Positions 22,362-32,989 of a stretch of 64,000 nucleotides of DNA are shown piece by piece. Made by a program: the position numbers and the translations under genes. The notes beneath the pieces are model-generated. The model was not told the origin of the DNA and ran no database searches. It saw nothing but the letters and a program-made list of their open reading frames with translations. Position 1 is the stretch's first letter. Every line of letters starts with the position of its first letter. This DNA comes from Armigeres subalbatus (Eukaryota; Arthropoda; Insecta; Diptera; Culicidae), in the NCBI RefSeq assembly GCF_024139115.2, contig NW_026943205.1:372001-436000 (forward strand). Reading direction: 5' to 3'.

Positions 22362-22383
22362 CATCATTATACTGTTGAAACCG
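22362..22383. repeat. Target duplication of the composite retroposon, right copy
   Basis: 22 bp identical to 21190-21211, directly after the hexamer tail. Confidence 0.9.
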
Positions 22384-22989
22384 TTCTTTTCAAATCTAGT
22401 AAAAATTTCAGAACCAATCATTTCTGCTCGTGCCGATAGGATTGGTTGGTTTACCTATTTCTAAACTTTTTAACAGTTATCGATAATCAGTATTTGTTGA
22501 ACAATACAAAGAAGCGTTAACTCTTCTGTGATCGAATGGACCTAAAAAAATTAAAATCCATCGAGAAACGGCTGAAATATTGGCGTTTAAAGTGTATCAT
22601 ATTTTCGCGACGGTCTTTTATTTTCGCAATCACAAAGTGTACCCCGACATGAAAACACAGACGTAGTCATACGCCAAAAAAAAACACACGAATCCCAAAA
22701 TCCACGTAGAAACGTCTTTATCAACTTTTCCGACCTTTTTGAAGAACGACTTTTTCATGAAATTCACGTAGAATTCGAAAAATGCGTTCCACGTGAATTT
22801 CAAAATCCGCGTGAGAAATATTGCGTACTCCTGCGTAAAAACGCGCTACGTGAACACTGCGTTAAAAGCAACCCCAGTGTCAACATTTTCTTATATAAAA
22901 CTAACGAATAAAATTCAGAAAACTGTTAATATTTAGTTAGAGAGTGTACCCGGTTGTGGGCCTAGTTGCGTATGTCGCTCATAACTTTT

Positions 22990-23480
22990 TTTCTTATCAA
23001 TATTATGCAGCGATATAATCCCCATTGGAAAGCTAGAGATCTTAGCTAACTTCTCTCCGTGGAATATTTTGATTTCTTTATGGAAAATTCTACTTTTATA
23101 ATTGTAATTTTCGCTTTTTAAAGTGCTAGTTTATTGTTGTTTTGTGGAAAAATCTCTATTGTTAATGGAAATTTTGCATTATTTGTGGAAATTTCATCCC
23201 AAGTAGCGCATTTCTATCTATTCTGGGGTGGCATTGCGCATCTCGACTCAAAATGAGCCAACCATGCAAACTGTCATACGGAAGAGCTATCAAAAGGAGA
23301 TGCGCAGGTTACAGCAACTCGATTGTAACCAAATTCGGTCGTTTATCGGTTACGGCAACCGACCTGGAACATGTGTGCTACAAGGAATATCTATTTATTG
23401 CTTATACCCTGATTTCTTTATTGGCGATTACTAATTTTTTATGGAATATTTCTAATTCCTCATGGAAATTTTATTTTGCT
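22990..23480 (+). repeat. Dispersed TTATGGAAATTTT-type repeat, copy 1
   Basis: Blocks such as GCTTTTTAAAGTGC, TTTGTGGAAAAATC, GGAAATTTTGCATTATTTG and CTTTATTGGC occur in the same order at 55540-55750 (+) and, reversed, at 53930-54150 (-). No coding potential; the element type is unknown. Confidence 0.55.
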
Positions 23481-23746
23481 GCCAAAAATATTTGTTTAGG
23501 ATGCGCTAGATCATCCAAACAATTCTTGAGTCCAGAACTTCCAATGTACAGTTACCATGCTAGCTTTATTCGTCACTCCAAGCTTGGATCTGTATTCAAC
23601 CATATCCATAACATATTAGTGAAAATCAACGGACATGGTAAGATGGTTTTTGAGTTCAGAGTTAACACTAGATTTTTGGTCACTTGAAGCTTGTATACGT
23701 ATTCAACAATGCCCATAACTTCTTCTTTTCATCTTTTTGCCTTTCT

Positions 23747-24010
23747 CGTTCAACAAAGTTGTACCGAAAGGCTATCATTTCACTCCAATATCGAACTTTT
23801 TATAGAAGGCTCATAGTGTTATATGCCAATCGACTCAGCTCGACGAACTGAGTAAATGTCTGTCCGTGTGTATGTGTGTGTATGTGTGCACATGTGCCAT
23901 AAAAAACATTAGCCAATTTTTCACATAGTAATTCTTAACCGATTCTCTCGCAAAGTTACATTCGATAGAGAATAAAGCGCAGTTGATCTCTGTTGAATTT
24001 CATGACGATC
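23747..24010. mobile_element. GCCTTTCTCG-end MITE, partial
   Basis: Starts with GCCTTTCTCGTTCAACAAAG followed by TTGTACCGAAAGGCTATCAT, a region with GACTCAGCTC and a short GT-rich run, matching in order the longer copy at 54271-54742. The far end is not clear here. Confidence 0.6.
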
Positions 24011-24450
24011 GCGCATTCCAAAAAAAAATATTAAAATAGTTATGAAACATAGTAATTAAGTTATAGCATGCCATAAAATGCCTTGAAGTATCAACCCATG
24101 CAAGCTCTTCTACTCGATTTACTGCACGACTTTAGTACAACAATTGAAACGCAAGCTTTGATTGCACGCAAGTTACGACGCATAAAACCATAACGTTTCT
24201 GCAGTTTTCTGGTATAATAAAAAAAGCTCGCATAACACGCGCACGCTAATAATACTTTACTTAGTGATTTTAAAATTAATATCACACATTATTCAGCATT
24301 TCAACGAATTTTTCGATAATGCATTTTATTGTTTGATTGCACAATAAAGGCACAATCACTGGATCAATCTGGGTTTTTCTTTTCCCTTCTTTATTCATCC
24401 TTCCTCTTTCCTTCTTATTCCTGAGTTAAAAAACTTCACTATTCCATATA

Positions 24451-24663
24451 GGGGAACTGTTCCGTTTTCCATCTCACTGAACATATATTCATCTCATTGC
24501 AAAACAAAGAAATACAGCACCAATCTCATCGCTTCTTTCTGCTAACACGCGTGCTCACTGGAGAAAAAATCACAAAAATAAGAAACAAACCAAATTCCTT
24601 TTCAGCAATGTTTTTGATGTGATGGAAATAGGAGCTATGGGATGAAGTGCCGAACCGTTCCCC
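24451..24663. mobile_element. TA-flanked MITE with GGGGAAC ends
   Basis: 213 bp between TA pairs (24449-24450, 24664-24665). The ends are GGGGAACTGTTC and, in complement, GGGGAACGGTTC. The interior is noncoding. Size and ends suggest kinship with the split MITE at 16091-18620. Confidence 0.7.
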
Positions 24664-24832
24664 TACTTCCAATATAATCACGACTGTCGCTAACAAAACA
24701 CTGAAGAAGTGTTCAAGTAGAAAACGAAATAAGGTTGTTCTGAATCGTTTTGGGACCCCTATCAACTGTGCGAAATATGGGCTCGATTGCTTGCGTCCTC
24801 GGTTTCCGCATCGCGTTCTAAATTTACATGAA

Positions 24833-24875
24833 AACTAGCTGACCCGGCAAACGACACTGCTGAATAAATGAAGGT
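24833..24875 (-). mobile_element. Helitron-like 3' terminus
   Basis: On the minus strand this reads GTTTGCCGGGTCAGCTAGTT, the usual insect Helitron 3' end with its CTAGT finish. Only about 40 bp is recognisable before LINE sequence begins to the right. Confidence 0.45.
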
Positions 24876-24879
24876 ACAT

Positions 24880-25240
24880 TCGACAGAGACGGTTGTTTAG
24901 GACCATGTGTAGTGGTGTGTAGCGGCAAAGAATGAACCACGAGCTTGCCCAGCTCTACGGCGAACCCAGTATCTAAAAGGTAGCTAAAGCCGGAAGGGTA
25001 CGATGGGCAGGCCATGTTGCAAGAATGCCAGACAGCATGGAGTTAGCAATGCACGATGGAGTTCGCTTCCAATCCGACAGGTATGAGACGGCGTGGAGCG
25101 CAACGAGCGAGGTGGGTTGACCAGGTACAAAACGACTTGGCGAGCGTGGGGCGCATTCGAGGATCTGTGTATTATGGCGTCAAATTGTTGATTCAGTGTT
25201 ATCTGATTATATGTAAACTAAATAAATGAAATGAAGGTGA
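24880..25240 (+). mobile_element. RTE-like LINE, 3' end
   Basis: The plus strand reads RMNHELAQLYGEPSI, then AKAGRVRWAGHVARMPDS, the conserved C-terminal cap of the family at 11470-13975. A short 3' end closes in TAAATAAATGAAATGAA, a simple tail common in RTE elements. It is 5' truncated and contains stops. Confidence 0.75.
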
Positions 25241-25259
25241 ACAATCAAAAAGACATCTA

Positions 25260-25770
25260 GTGATGTTAAGGTGAATCCCGACCATATAGTTGAGCACTGT
25301 AAATTTCTCGGAAGTTTAGATACGGGAGATTTATGCACGCTTACCCCAATCACTTTCGGTGCAGACATTCTGGTTCTAACACATTTCAAAAGCGGTGGAA
25401 GATGGAAAGTCTAACCCTCCAGCGCTTTTCCCAAGTTATGACCAAAGCATTTTTCAAAACATATTTGCCAAACACATCATACTTGTGCAATATCAACATA
25501 GAAAGGAATGTTTGTAAAAACATCAGAGCCATAAAAAGAAGCATATTTTTTCGGATTTAATTGAAACACATAATCAGACGTTAGTAAAAATTCACTCTTT
25601 TATTTCTTTCTTCATTATCATCCTTCACAGCCGAACTGCCATCAGCAGGTGTGTGTGCTCTGCGAAGAAAGAGGGGAGGAACAGGAACGCAAAAACCACC
25701 CACCCCCATTCGTTCGTATCTCACCCCTGCCCATTATAATCATTTGTTCGAACACAGATCGTAACTTTAC
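25260..25770. other. Probable intron, no feature seen
   Basis: No family signature. A C/T-rich stretch builds up towards the splice acceptor at 25790-25791. Confidence 0.4.
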
Positions 25771-25791
25771 TCCTCTTTCCTTTCGTTTCAG

Positions 25792-25874
25792 GCTGTGCGT
25801 TTTTGACGTATTTCAGTCCAGAAAACGCTATCAACGCTCAGAGCGCGTTACATGAAAAGCAGACTTCACCTGGG
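25792..25874 (+). CDS. bru3: Internal coding exon of a CELF/Bruno RNA-binding protein (RRM1)
   Basis: An 83-bp exon preceded by a pyrimidine tract and CAG (acceptor AG at 25790-25791) and followed by GTGAGT (25875-25880). It enters in phase 1 (two bases of a glycine codon) and leaves in phase 0. The 27 full codons begin CAFLTYFSPENAINAQ and end HEKQTSPG. This is the RNP1 strand and second helix of the first RNA-recognition motif of CELF proteins. The CAFLTY form is that of the CELF3-6/Drosophila bru3 branch, whereas CELF1-2 and arrest have CCFVTF. The family binds GU-rich RNA and controls splicing, translation and decay. Neighbouring exons were not found within the window, which implies very long introns. 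The subtype is inferred from memory of the family. Confidence 0.82.
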
Positions 25875-25880
25875 GTGAGT

Positions 25881-27780
25881 AATTCGAATCCATTCGCGTT
25901 TTCCACGGCCAACAACCGTTTGTGTGTTTCTTTTTACTTCTTGTGCGTGTAGTCGTTCGTTTCTGTTACTCTGTGTTTTTATCGGCGAGAGGGGTGAATC
26001 CGCAGCCACCCGACTTTATGGTTTTGCACTTATTGCGCGCTCAGCCACCCCGCGCCCATCCACCGTGCACAGTGGGGCGATTTTCGGGAACTTTTAGCCT
26101 TTTAATCTAAATTTCTGTATTTTCTGTTTGGATTATAGCCACCACATCAGCTTGAAATTCGGCACTTCAAAAGTCAAGTCACTTCCAAAAGTCAATGCAT
26201 CATCCCCGCTGTGCATTTCGGCCACACTCCCACCTTGTTCTGTTTGTATAATTTCGTCGGATTTTATTGCCGTTAGCACCACCTCACCACCAATCCTTCT
26301 TCCACTGATAGTCCTGCTGGATTCGTCCGACACCAAGGACCGTGTAGATATTAATACAAATTTAGCTATTTGTCGCTTTTGTGCCTCTAATCTTTACGCG
26401 TCTTTAATGTCTATGTTCGGTGCTGCTGCTGCTGTTGGATTGTACTTAAGCTTTTATGGGATGCACGGGGCTTTTGGGAGGATCATCGGTCTACCGGCCG
26501 GCCGCCGACACAAATTGGGGTTACTTTTATTGCGGCAGAGAAGGGGTCTTTGGCATAATTTCTGTTAATTTGTATTTAAATTGATGCTCGAGCAATTTTT
26601 GACAGCTATTATATCTAATCTGCTGAGAGAGAAATAGGAATCCATTAAACTTTATGGTAACGTAATTCTGTATTCTTGGTACAAATAGGTGAAAATGTGA
26701 TAATTTGTCGGGGCATGCGATTAAGACCGAAACATAATTTTCACGACGTTTGACGAGTTTGAGCGAGCGCAATTACACCTAGCCGATGGTCTCAGCCATT
26801 AAATGTATGAAGTGATTAATTAATACAGCGTCAGCACCAGAGAAGAATCCAATCACGCAATAAGTATCAAATATGACCATGACCAGTAAAATCAATTCGC
26901 ATAGTCAGTAATTACAAGTTAAAGCCACCTTTTGCATCAGATTCTGTCAAATAAAATAAGAGGCATTTTACAAGAAATTGTCCCAATGATGCATGTCGCA
27001 GATCCTGTGGTTATTTTTCTTATCATGAGTCTACATTTCTTTCGTTGTCTCATTAAATAAGTATACACGAACCATAAACAACACACACGTCGCGATCGGG
27101 ATAATAAGGCAATTATGCACCCTGCGTTTGTTGTGTGCCCCCGTAATCGCCCCTCAAAATCGTCTTCGTCAAACAGATCAGGAGAAAATTTCACGCAGCA
27201 AGAGCAGACAGCCGAGGTTATTTTTAACGGACCTGATTCCAGACAGTCGAGTTTTTCGCCAGCAACAACAGCGGGCCAAAAGTGCTTGTGTGCTGCTGAG
27301 TTCTGGTTTTTGTTTACACTCCACTTGACTCGAGATGCGATTAGAAAGATTGGCCTACCTCCACGCGGTGTTCGCCCTTGTGTTCGGTTCTACCTCGGTT
27401 CATTGGATAATTGACGGCATTATCGTTGCCGCGCAGCACCGGCCGCTCGGTGGGAATATGTCGATATAATGGGAAAAATATGGATTAATTAGTGCGGTAT
27501 TTCGAATGCATTCCATGCCAGCCTATCGAGCCGTAGTTGCGGCGTAGTTCAGGGGAAGCTTTTGCCATTGAGATTCTATTTTAATTTTGCCCCTCGCTCG
27601 CTGCATATATTCCAGCAAGTAGTCAGCGCTTGAAATCGATGAACCGCAGTTGCGTGTCAGGTAGACATCATACCGACCCACAAAGCTGTAATTTTGTGGA
27701 AAATATTTATCCTTTTCCGATATAACTTCGTGGCGCCAATCAACGGCTTGTAGAAGCGTAAACGGTACGCAATTTTCCCG
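25881..27780. other. Probable intron downstream of the CELF exon
   Basis: Little transposon signal. Small open frames (for example 26128-26568, 146 residues, +) have no recognisable domain and are rich in serine, leucine and proline. I see no further splice-bounded coding exon. Confidence 0.4.
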
Positions 27781-28244
27781 CATGATTAGTTTGTAACTAG
27801 TTCAAAAAACCTGGTAACATACATACAAGTGCGTTCGAAGGTTTTCCAAGGCTTGAATAGTTCATGGGCGTGTTTGAGTTACGTTAGAGGGTTTAGTCCA
27901 CCAAATACCCGAAGAAAGTATTCTACTTATCGTATATACATGTGTAATACATGGAGTGATGTGTGTAATAAATACGCTGGGGGATGGCCAGGGTATCTGA
28001 AATTGATCAAAGCCTGTCCACGTTGTATATGGACAGCCCCTAAGAAAGTTAAGAGGAATCCAGTACCTCTGAAAAGTAAGGCTACTAGGACAGCCTGTGT
28101 ATCAAATCTCGATTAGATAGCAAAATGGACGTGATTGATATAAAAGATAGAATATATCTGGCTGAAACCAAGAAGGGTATTGATAAGGCTAAACTGATGG
28201 TGGGCGGGTTATTATATGACTGTAAGGGATCCGTTCGTGATAAG
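27780..28244 (+). other. Unrecognised sequence with a short open frame
   Basis: Open frames at 27829-28116 and 28125-28257 (+). The latter starts MDVIDIKDRIYLAETKKG and runs into the target duplication of the R1-clade LINE. It could be part of an older element into which the LINE inserted. No family recognised. Confidence 0.3.
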
Positions 28245-28257
28245 CTATTCCGTAGGT
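28245..28257. repeat. 13-bp target duplication, left
   Basis: CTATTCCGTAGGT, identical to 30587-30599, next to the poly-T (poly-A on the minus strand) end of the LINE. Confidence 0.85.
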
Positions 28258-28876
28258 GTTCTTTTTTTTTTTTCTTTCTAAGCAATGGAGGAGGAATCTG
28301 CGCAATATACATCCTGGGTTGTCCAGGAAGTGCGGGGCTAGGGATCACCTCCGACAGCAAACGAGGGAGGCAGGACTACATCCCCGACCCGTTAAACCGT
28401 TTCCATTGCCGCCAAGCCCATAGTCCCTTCGGCACAACCAGTAAGTAATGCTTTAAAGGGGGGCCAGTGCACGACGCACCCTCAAGGTTAGCTGCGTGTC
28501 CTTGCAGCATCGAACATCGTGACTCGCTTTTTTATAAGAACACTATGGTATCGTGTCAGCGCATTGCCGGCTGTCCAGGTGGCCTTACCACGCCCTATGT
28601 CCTCGGAAGGTGGGAAGGATAGACCTCGCGCCTGCTTCCCTCTGCACGACTGGTATCAAGAATGATGATGCCGCGTGCACCCCAAATTGACCTCTCTGCG
28701 ATAGGGTCTGTTCGCCAACACACAAAGGGGCTTGCTGATGCGGTGCCTACGCCTACCCCAGCCTTGACGATGACACCGCGAAAGCGACGATACCATGTTG
28801 TTCTTCGCGCGACCACTTGTTCGATAAAAGGATCGAGTTTGACCACAGGGCATGACCACCGCCCGATCAAGAATGC

Positions 28877-29414
28877 ATAACAAAATTATAACAAGGGGAG
28901 TTATTTATTTCAGAAAAATAATGTAACAAGATGTGTTATAAAATTGGCTGGTTAGTTGTTAAAATAACAAAAATTATATCAAAATTCCCTCTAGCCGTAA
29001 CATAATTATATCAGAGGTTGTTACCTTCATTTCAACATTATAACAACCGTTGATATGATTATGAGGTACAAAAATCTACTTTCATGGTAATTGCCTACAT
29101 TACGTATATAAATGTGGTACGCTACAACGCTACAACGGATTTCCATCCATAATGTAGGCAATTAACTTTGTACTAGCTATTAACATCGAACATTGATTTA
29201 AGTTATACTGGAGGTGATTACCTCCGTTTTTTTCCAATATCAAAAAATGTAGGCAATTATTTTGTGTAAATATACATAACTAATGTTGTTATAATTTTGA
29301 TATGAAATAAAACTGGCCGAAGACACATTTTTATCGTATTATCTAATTATAACACACGTTGTTTTAAATAAAAACCATTGATAGAATTAAGTTATAATTT
29401 TGTTATGTATTCCT
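28877..29414. mobile_element. MITE inside the R1-clade LINE
   Basis: Ends CATAACAAAATTATAAC (28877) and its complement GTTATAATTTTGTTATG (near 29403). The repeat extends outwards imperfectly into CCGCCCGATCA on both sides. The interior is AT-rich with repeated TATAACAA and AATGTAGGCAATTA motifs in opposite orientations. Confidence 0.65.
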
Positions 29415-29751
29415 GATCGGGCGGTATGACCCATGAAGCCGACTCCGAACCCTTGGACCACCTCTTGTTTGCGCCTGAACTAGCCATCCTTGAGTCCACG
29501 CGCCACCTTCTGTGTAGCTCCGAGACGATTTGGACGATAGCCGATAAAACGGCGTTCCAGCCAACTTCATCTTTACACATCCTCCGAACTAGGTTGTCCG
29601 GGGTAGTGTCCAGACCACATGTGGCAAGCATGTGGTCACGCATTGCGCGAAAACGTGGGCTCACGAACAACACGTGTTCCGCCGTTTCCTCTAAACCTGC
29701 GCACACCAAACACTCGGGCGAGGCCGAGCAAGCCAGCTGCGTTACCTGCAC
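29392..29751 (-). pseudogene. R1-clade ORF2 C-terminal fragment
   Basis: 119 residues with CLVCAGLEETAEHVLF (the C-x2-C and H of the C-terminal zinc motif), PRFRAMRDHMLATCG and NLVRRMCKDE, typical of the ORF2 end in R1-clade LINEs. It ends at a stop inside the MITE repeat. Everything upstream in ORF2 is missing; the fragment lies against ORF1 sequence at about 29755. Confidence 0.8.
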
Positions 29752-29765
29752 TGTGAATTTGCAGC

Positions 29766-30515
29766 ACGCTTAAACGCCGGACAAATCGAACCCATGGGGT
29801 GCTTGCTGTTCACAGCTTGGCTAGAACAAATCAAACAATTGGGAGGGTTCGTGCAGCATTGTGCCTTATGTCCCTCCAATCCGCAGCGTCGACAGAGCTT
29901 GCTTCTGTCAGGGCTTTTGCAGTCCCATTGCTTGTGCCTCGGTTCCAGGCACATGAAGCAAACTTCGGGTTGCTCGTATATGCCCTCAGGGCACACCGAC
30001 CATCCCACCTTGACGCTCCCTAACTTGACTACCTTGGAGGCATCCGCTGCGAATAGCCGAACCAATGCTACCTGTGTCCCTGCCGGACCTTACCGTAGCA
30101 GAACGGCTGCGGTGGGCGCCTCCCCTGCACACTGTCGCCGCAGTGCCGTGATGAGCTCTTCGACTTCGGTGATCTCGTCCAGGTCTTTAACCCTTAGATT
30201 CACCTCCGTCGTGAGTGCCCTCACCTTGACCGTCTCGCCTAGATCTTCCTCCGCCAGCTTCTTGTAGGCGGCGCCCTTTAGCGAGACGCCCCGCTTCAGC
30301 TCGAAGATCATCTCGCCCATCCGGGTACGTCTTATTCGACGTATGTCGGCGCCGAGTTCACCGAGCTTGACGTCACTCCTGATCGCCTTCAAGACGTCCG
30401 AGTACTTAGCCTCATCCGTCTTGATGACTAGGGCATCGCCCCTGGAGCGATTGGCGCCTACCCTAGACTTCTTGCTACCCTCGTTCGCCTGGGCCTTCTT
30501 TTCGGCCCCTGACAA
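29766..30515 (-). pseudogene. R1-clade ORF1 with CCHC zinc knuckles
   Basis: It starts at 30515 (MSGAEKKAQANEGSKKS), with a lysine-rich N-terminus, then the conserved DVLKAIRSDVKLGELG, RIRRTRMGEMIFELK and VKVRALTTEVNLRVKDLDEIT blocks (given here in parts) to about 30090. A frame change follows into 30065-29742, which carries CFMCLEPRHKQWDC, CRRCGLEGHKAQCC and NCLICSS, a row of knuckles that bind element RNA. Length is near normal for the clade. One frameshift apart it is well preserved. Confidence 0.85.
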
Positions 30516-30586
30516 CTTCAGTTTCCTCTTGTAAAGACCAGAGCTGTGTAGGTCGCTCTTTCCCAGATGTCAACTCACCAGCCCAC

Positions 30587-30599
30587 TATTCCGTAGGTA
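30587..30599. repeat. 13-bp target duplication, right
   Basis: CTATTCCGTAGGT, identical to 28245-28257. Confidence 0.85.
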
Positions 30600-30779
30600 T
30601 AGAGCCGAAGGCTTGCACCTGTCAGTCCCCAGCCGCAGCCCACAGACACCCCACCGGTGGACAGGCTTGTGCAGCATTTAGGAGGATCCAGATATGCAAG
30701 TAACACAGGTAAATTAACCACAATAGTCGGTTAATGAGTTGAAAACTGATTTGGCTATGTTGTGCAATATGTATCACAT

Positions 30780-32945
30780 CACTGCCGGTAGCCATCTGAA
30801 CTTACGGGCGGGATACAGTAATTGCCCGTATCCTGAGAAATTCCCGGAGATGTAAGTCAGGATAGTCAAAATATTGTCCCAGATATATTACTCATTGTTT
30901 TAACCCCACATAAAAAATCATCGGACTCGCCTGCCCATCGTATGATTTTGGCGATATGGCACCGCCAGTGACAAACGACGCACACTGGGGATTTTCAGAA
31001 GCAAAAGGCTCGAAATTCAATTACTTCAGCTGACGCTGCAAAATTTCCAGAAAGTACATGTTTCCTGAAGGAAAAAAGTGCGATGAATCGATTGCGCGGG
31101 GTTTCGTGCTGGGCAGACTACTTTAAAGTGCCCATTTTGCCCCAATTCCCATAAAAATCACAATATTTCAATATTACAATTCCCCTGAAATCACAAAATT
31201 TTTGCTATGCCTCGAGCTGACGCTGATATTTCTTCAATAATTATAGGTTACATGAAGATAAAAGTGCGATGAATCGATTGCGCGTGGTTTCGTGCTGGGC
31301 AGACTACTTTAAAGTGCCCATTTTGCCCCAATTCCCCTAAAATCACCATATTTCTGTAATGCCTCGAGCTTACGCTGATATATCTTCAATTAAAATATGT
31401 TTCCAGAAGGGAAAAAGTGCGATGAATCGTTTGCGTGGGGTTTCGTGACGAGCAGACCCTTTTAAAATGACCATTTTGCCCCAATTCCCTTGAAATCACA
31501 AATGTTTTGCTATGCCTCGAGCTGACGCTGATATTTCTTCAATAATTATAAGTTTCCTAAAAGTAAAAAGTGCGTCGATTCCGTGGGGTTTCGTGCGGGT
31601 CAGACTATTTTAAAGTTACCATTTTGACTCAATTCCCCTTAAATTACAATATTTCTGTAATGCCTCGAGCTGACGCAAATATTTCTTCAATAATTTGAAG
31701 TTTGCTGAAAGGAAAAAGTACGATTAATCGATTGCGCGGTGTTTCATGCTGGGCAGACCACTTCAAGTGACCATTTTGAACCAATTCCCCAGAAATCACA
31801 ATATTTCTGTAAAGCTTTAAGCTGACGCTGATATTTCTTCAATTAAAATATGTTTCCTGAAGGGATAAAGTGCGATGAATCAATTTCGCGGGGTTTCGTG
31901 CTGGTCAGACCACTTTAAAGTGCCCATTTTGACTCAATTCCCCTAAAATCACAATATATCTGGCATCAATTGTATATATTGTGAATTTGGGGGAATTGGG
32001 GTGAAATGGTCACTTTACAGTGATCTGCCCAACATGAAACCCCGCGCAATCGATTAATCGTACTTTTTCCTTTCAGCAAAATTAAAATTGTTGAAGAAAT
32101 ATCAGCGGCAGCTCGAGGCATAGCAGAAATATTGTGATTTTAGGGGAATTTGGGGCAAAATTGTCATTTCAAAGTGGTCTGTCCGGCACGAAACCCCGCG
32201 AAATTGATTCATCGCTTTTTTACCCTTCAGGAAACATATATTTATCGAAGAAATATCAGCGTCAGCTCGAGGAATAGCAGAAAATGTGTGGTTTCAGGGG
32301 AATTGGGGTAAAATTGTCACTTTAAAGTGGTCTACCCAGCATGAAACCCCGCGCAATCGATTTGTCGCACTTTTTCTCCTCAGGAAACTTATAGTTATTG
32401 AAGAAATATCAGCGTCAGCTCGAGGCATAGCAAAAAACTTGTGATTTCCGGGAAATTGGGGCAAAATGGTCACTTTAAAAGGGTCTGCCCATCACGAAAC
32501 CCTACGCAAACGATTCATCGCACTTTTTCCCTTCAGGAAACATATATTTATTGAAGAAATATCAGCGTCAGTCTGAGGCATAGTAGAAATATTGTGATTT
32601 TTAGGGGAATTGGGGCAAAATGGGCACTTTAAAGTAGTCTGCCCAGCACGAAACCCCGCGCAATCGATTTATCGCACTTTTTTCCTTCAGGAAACATGTA
32701 CTTTCTGGAAATTTTGCAGCGTCAGCTGGAGTAATTGAATTTCGAGCCTTTTGCTTTTGAAAATCCCCAGTGTGCGACGAGTTGATCGCTATAAAAGAAC
32801 TTAAACGAAATAACGCTCCAGGTTAGGATGGCACTCCAAATATGCGATTCTTGCTATTACGTTTGAATCTCCCGTCCAATGTGGAAATATAATGCTCGAG
32901 ATTGCTACTGAAACTCTGGAAGTAGTTGCACTAAAAGTTTAAGGA
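30780..32945 (+). mobile_element. R1-clade LINE fragment split by the foldback element
   Basis: On the plus strand, blocks before the foldback element (about 30800-30980, ending GDMAPPVTND in one frame) and just after it (32775-32945, ELIAIKELKRNNAPG) fit the RT entry of R1-clade LINEs. Removing the insertion and one target copy brings the two blocks together in a sensible order. The fragment is short and decayed. Confidence 0.55.
30981..32774. mobile_element. Foldback element: 1.8-kb palindrome built of 153-bp repeats
   Basis: 1,794 bp bounded by CACACTGGGGATTTTC and its complement, with CGACG on both sides (30976-30980, 32775-32779). The outer 180 bp of each arm are almost identical. Each arm is a row of about 150-bp units carrying GTGCGATGAATCGATTGCGC and GCCCATTTTGCCCCAATTCC: left unit marks at 31079, 31264, 31417, 31570, 31718 and 31870, right ones near 32050, 32205, 32362, 32515 and 32668. 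The arms meet near 31975. No protein is encoded. The design is that of Drosophila FB elements, which have long inverted repeats made of short direct repeats. Confidence 0.85.
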
Positions 32946-32989
32946 AGCTTGTTTTAGCACACCACAATGCAGAAGTCGTGGTGGTACAA

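Larger units (their letters stand above)
28258..30586 (-). mobile_element. R1-clade LINE, internally deleted, with 13-bp duplication
   Basis: Complete ends: a poly-A tail on the minus strand at about 28260-28275 and a 5' end at 30586, between copies of CTATTCCGTAGGT. Inside are a short 5' leader, ORF1 with zinc knuckles (30515 to about 29766), then directly the C-terminal part of ORF2 (29751-29392). The endonuclease and reverse transcriptase are gone. A MITE of about 540 bp (28877-29414) sits just after the ORF2 end, and a 3' region of about 600 bp follows. The complete ends show that it was inserted in the deleted form or lost its core later. Confidence 0.8.

Noticed and set aside
18890..24860. 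One 6-kb Helitron between the 5' and 3' Helitron-like ends
   Set aside because: The 5'-like end is on the plus strand and the 3'-like end on the minus strand, so they cannot belong to one element.
26128..26568. A 146-residue protein gene
   Set aside because: No domain, low-complexity composition, no splice or context support, and it lies in the presumed CELF intron.
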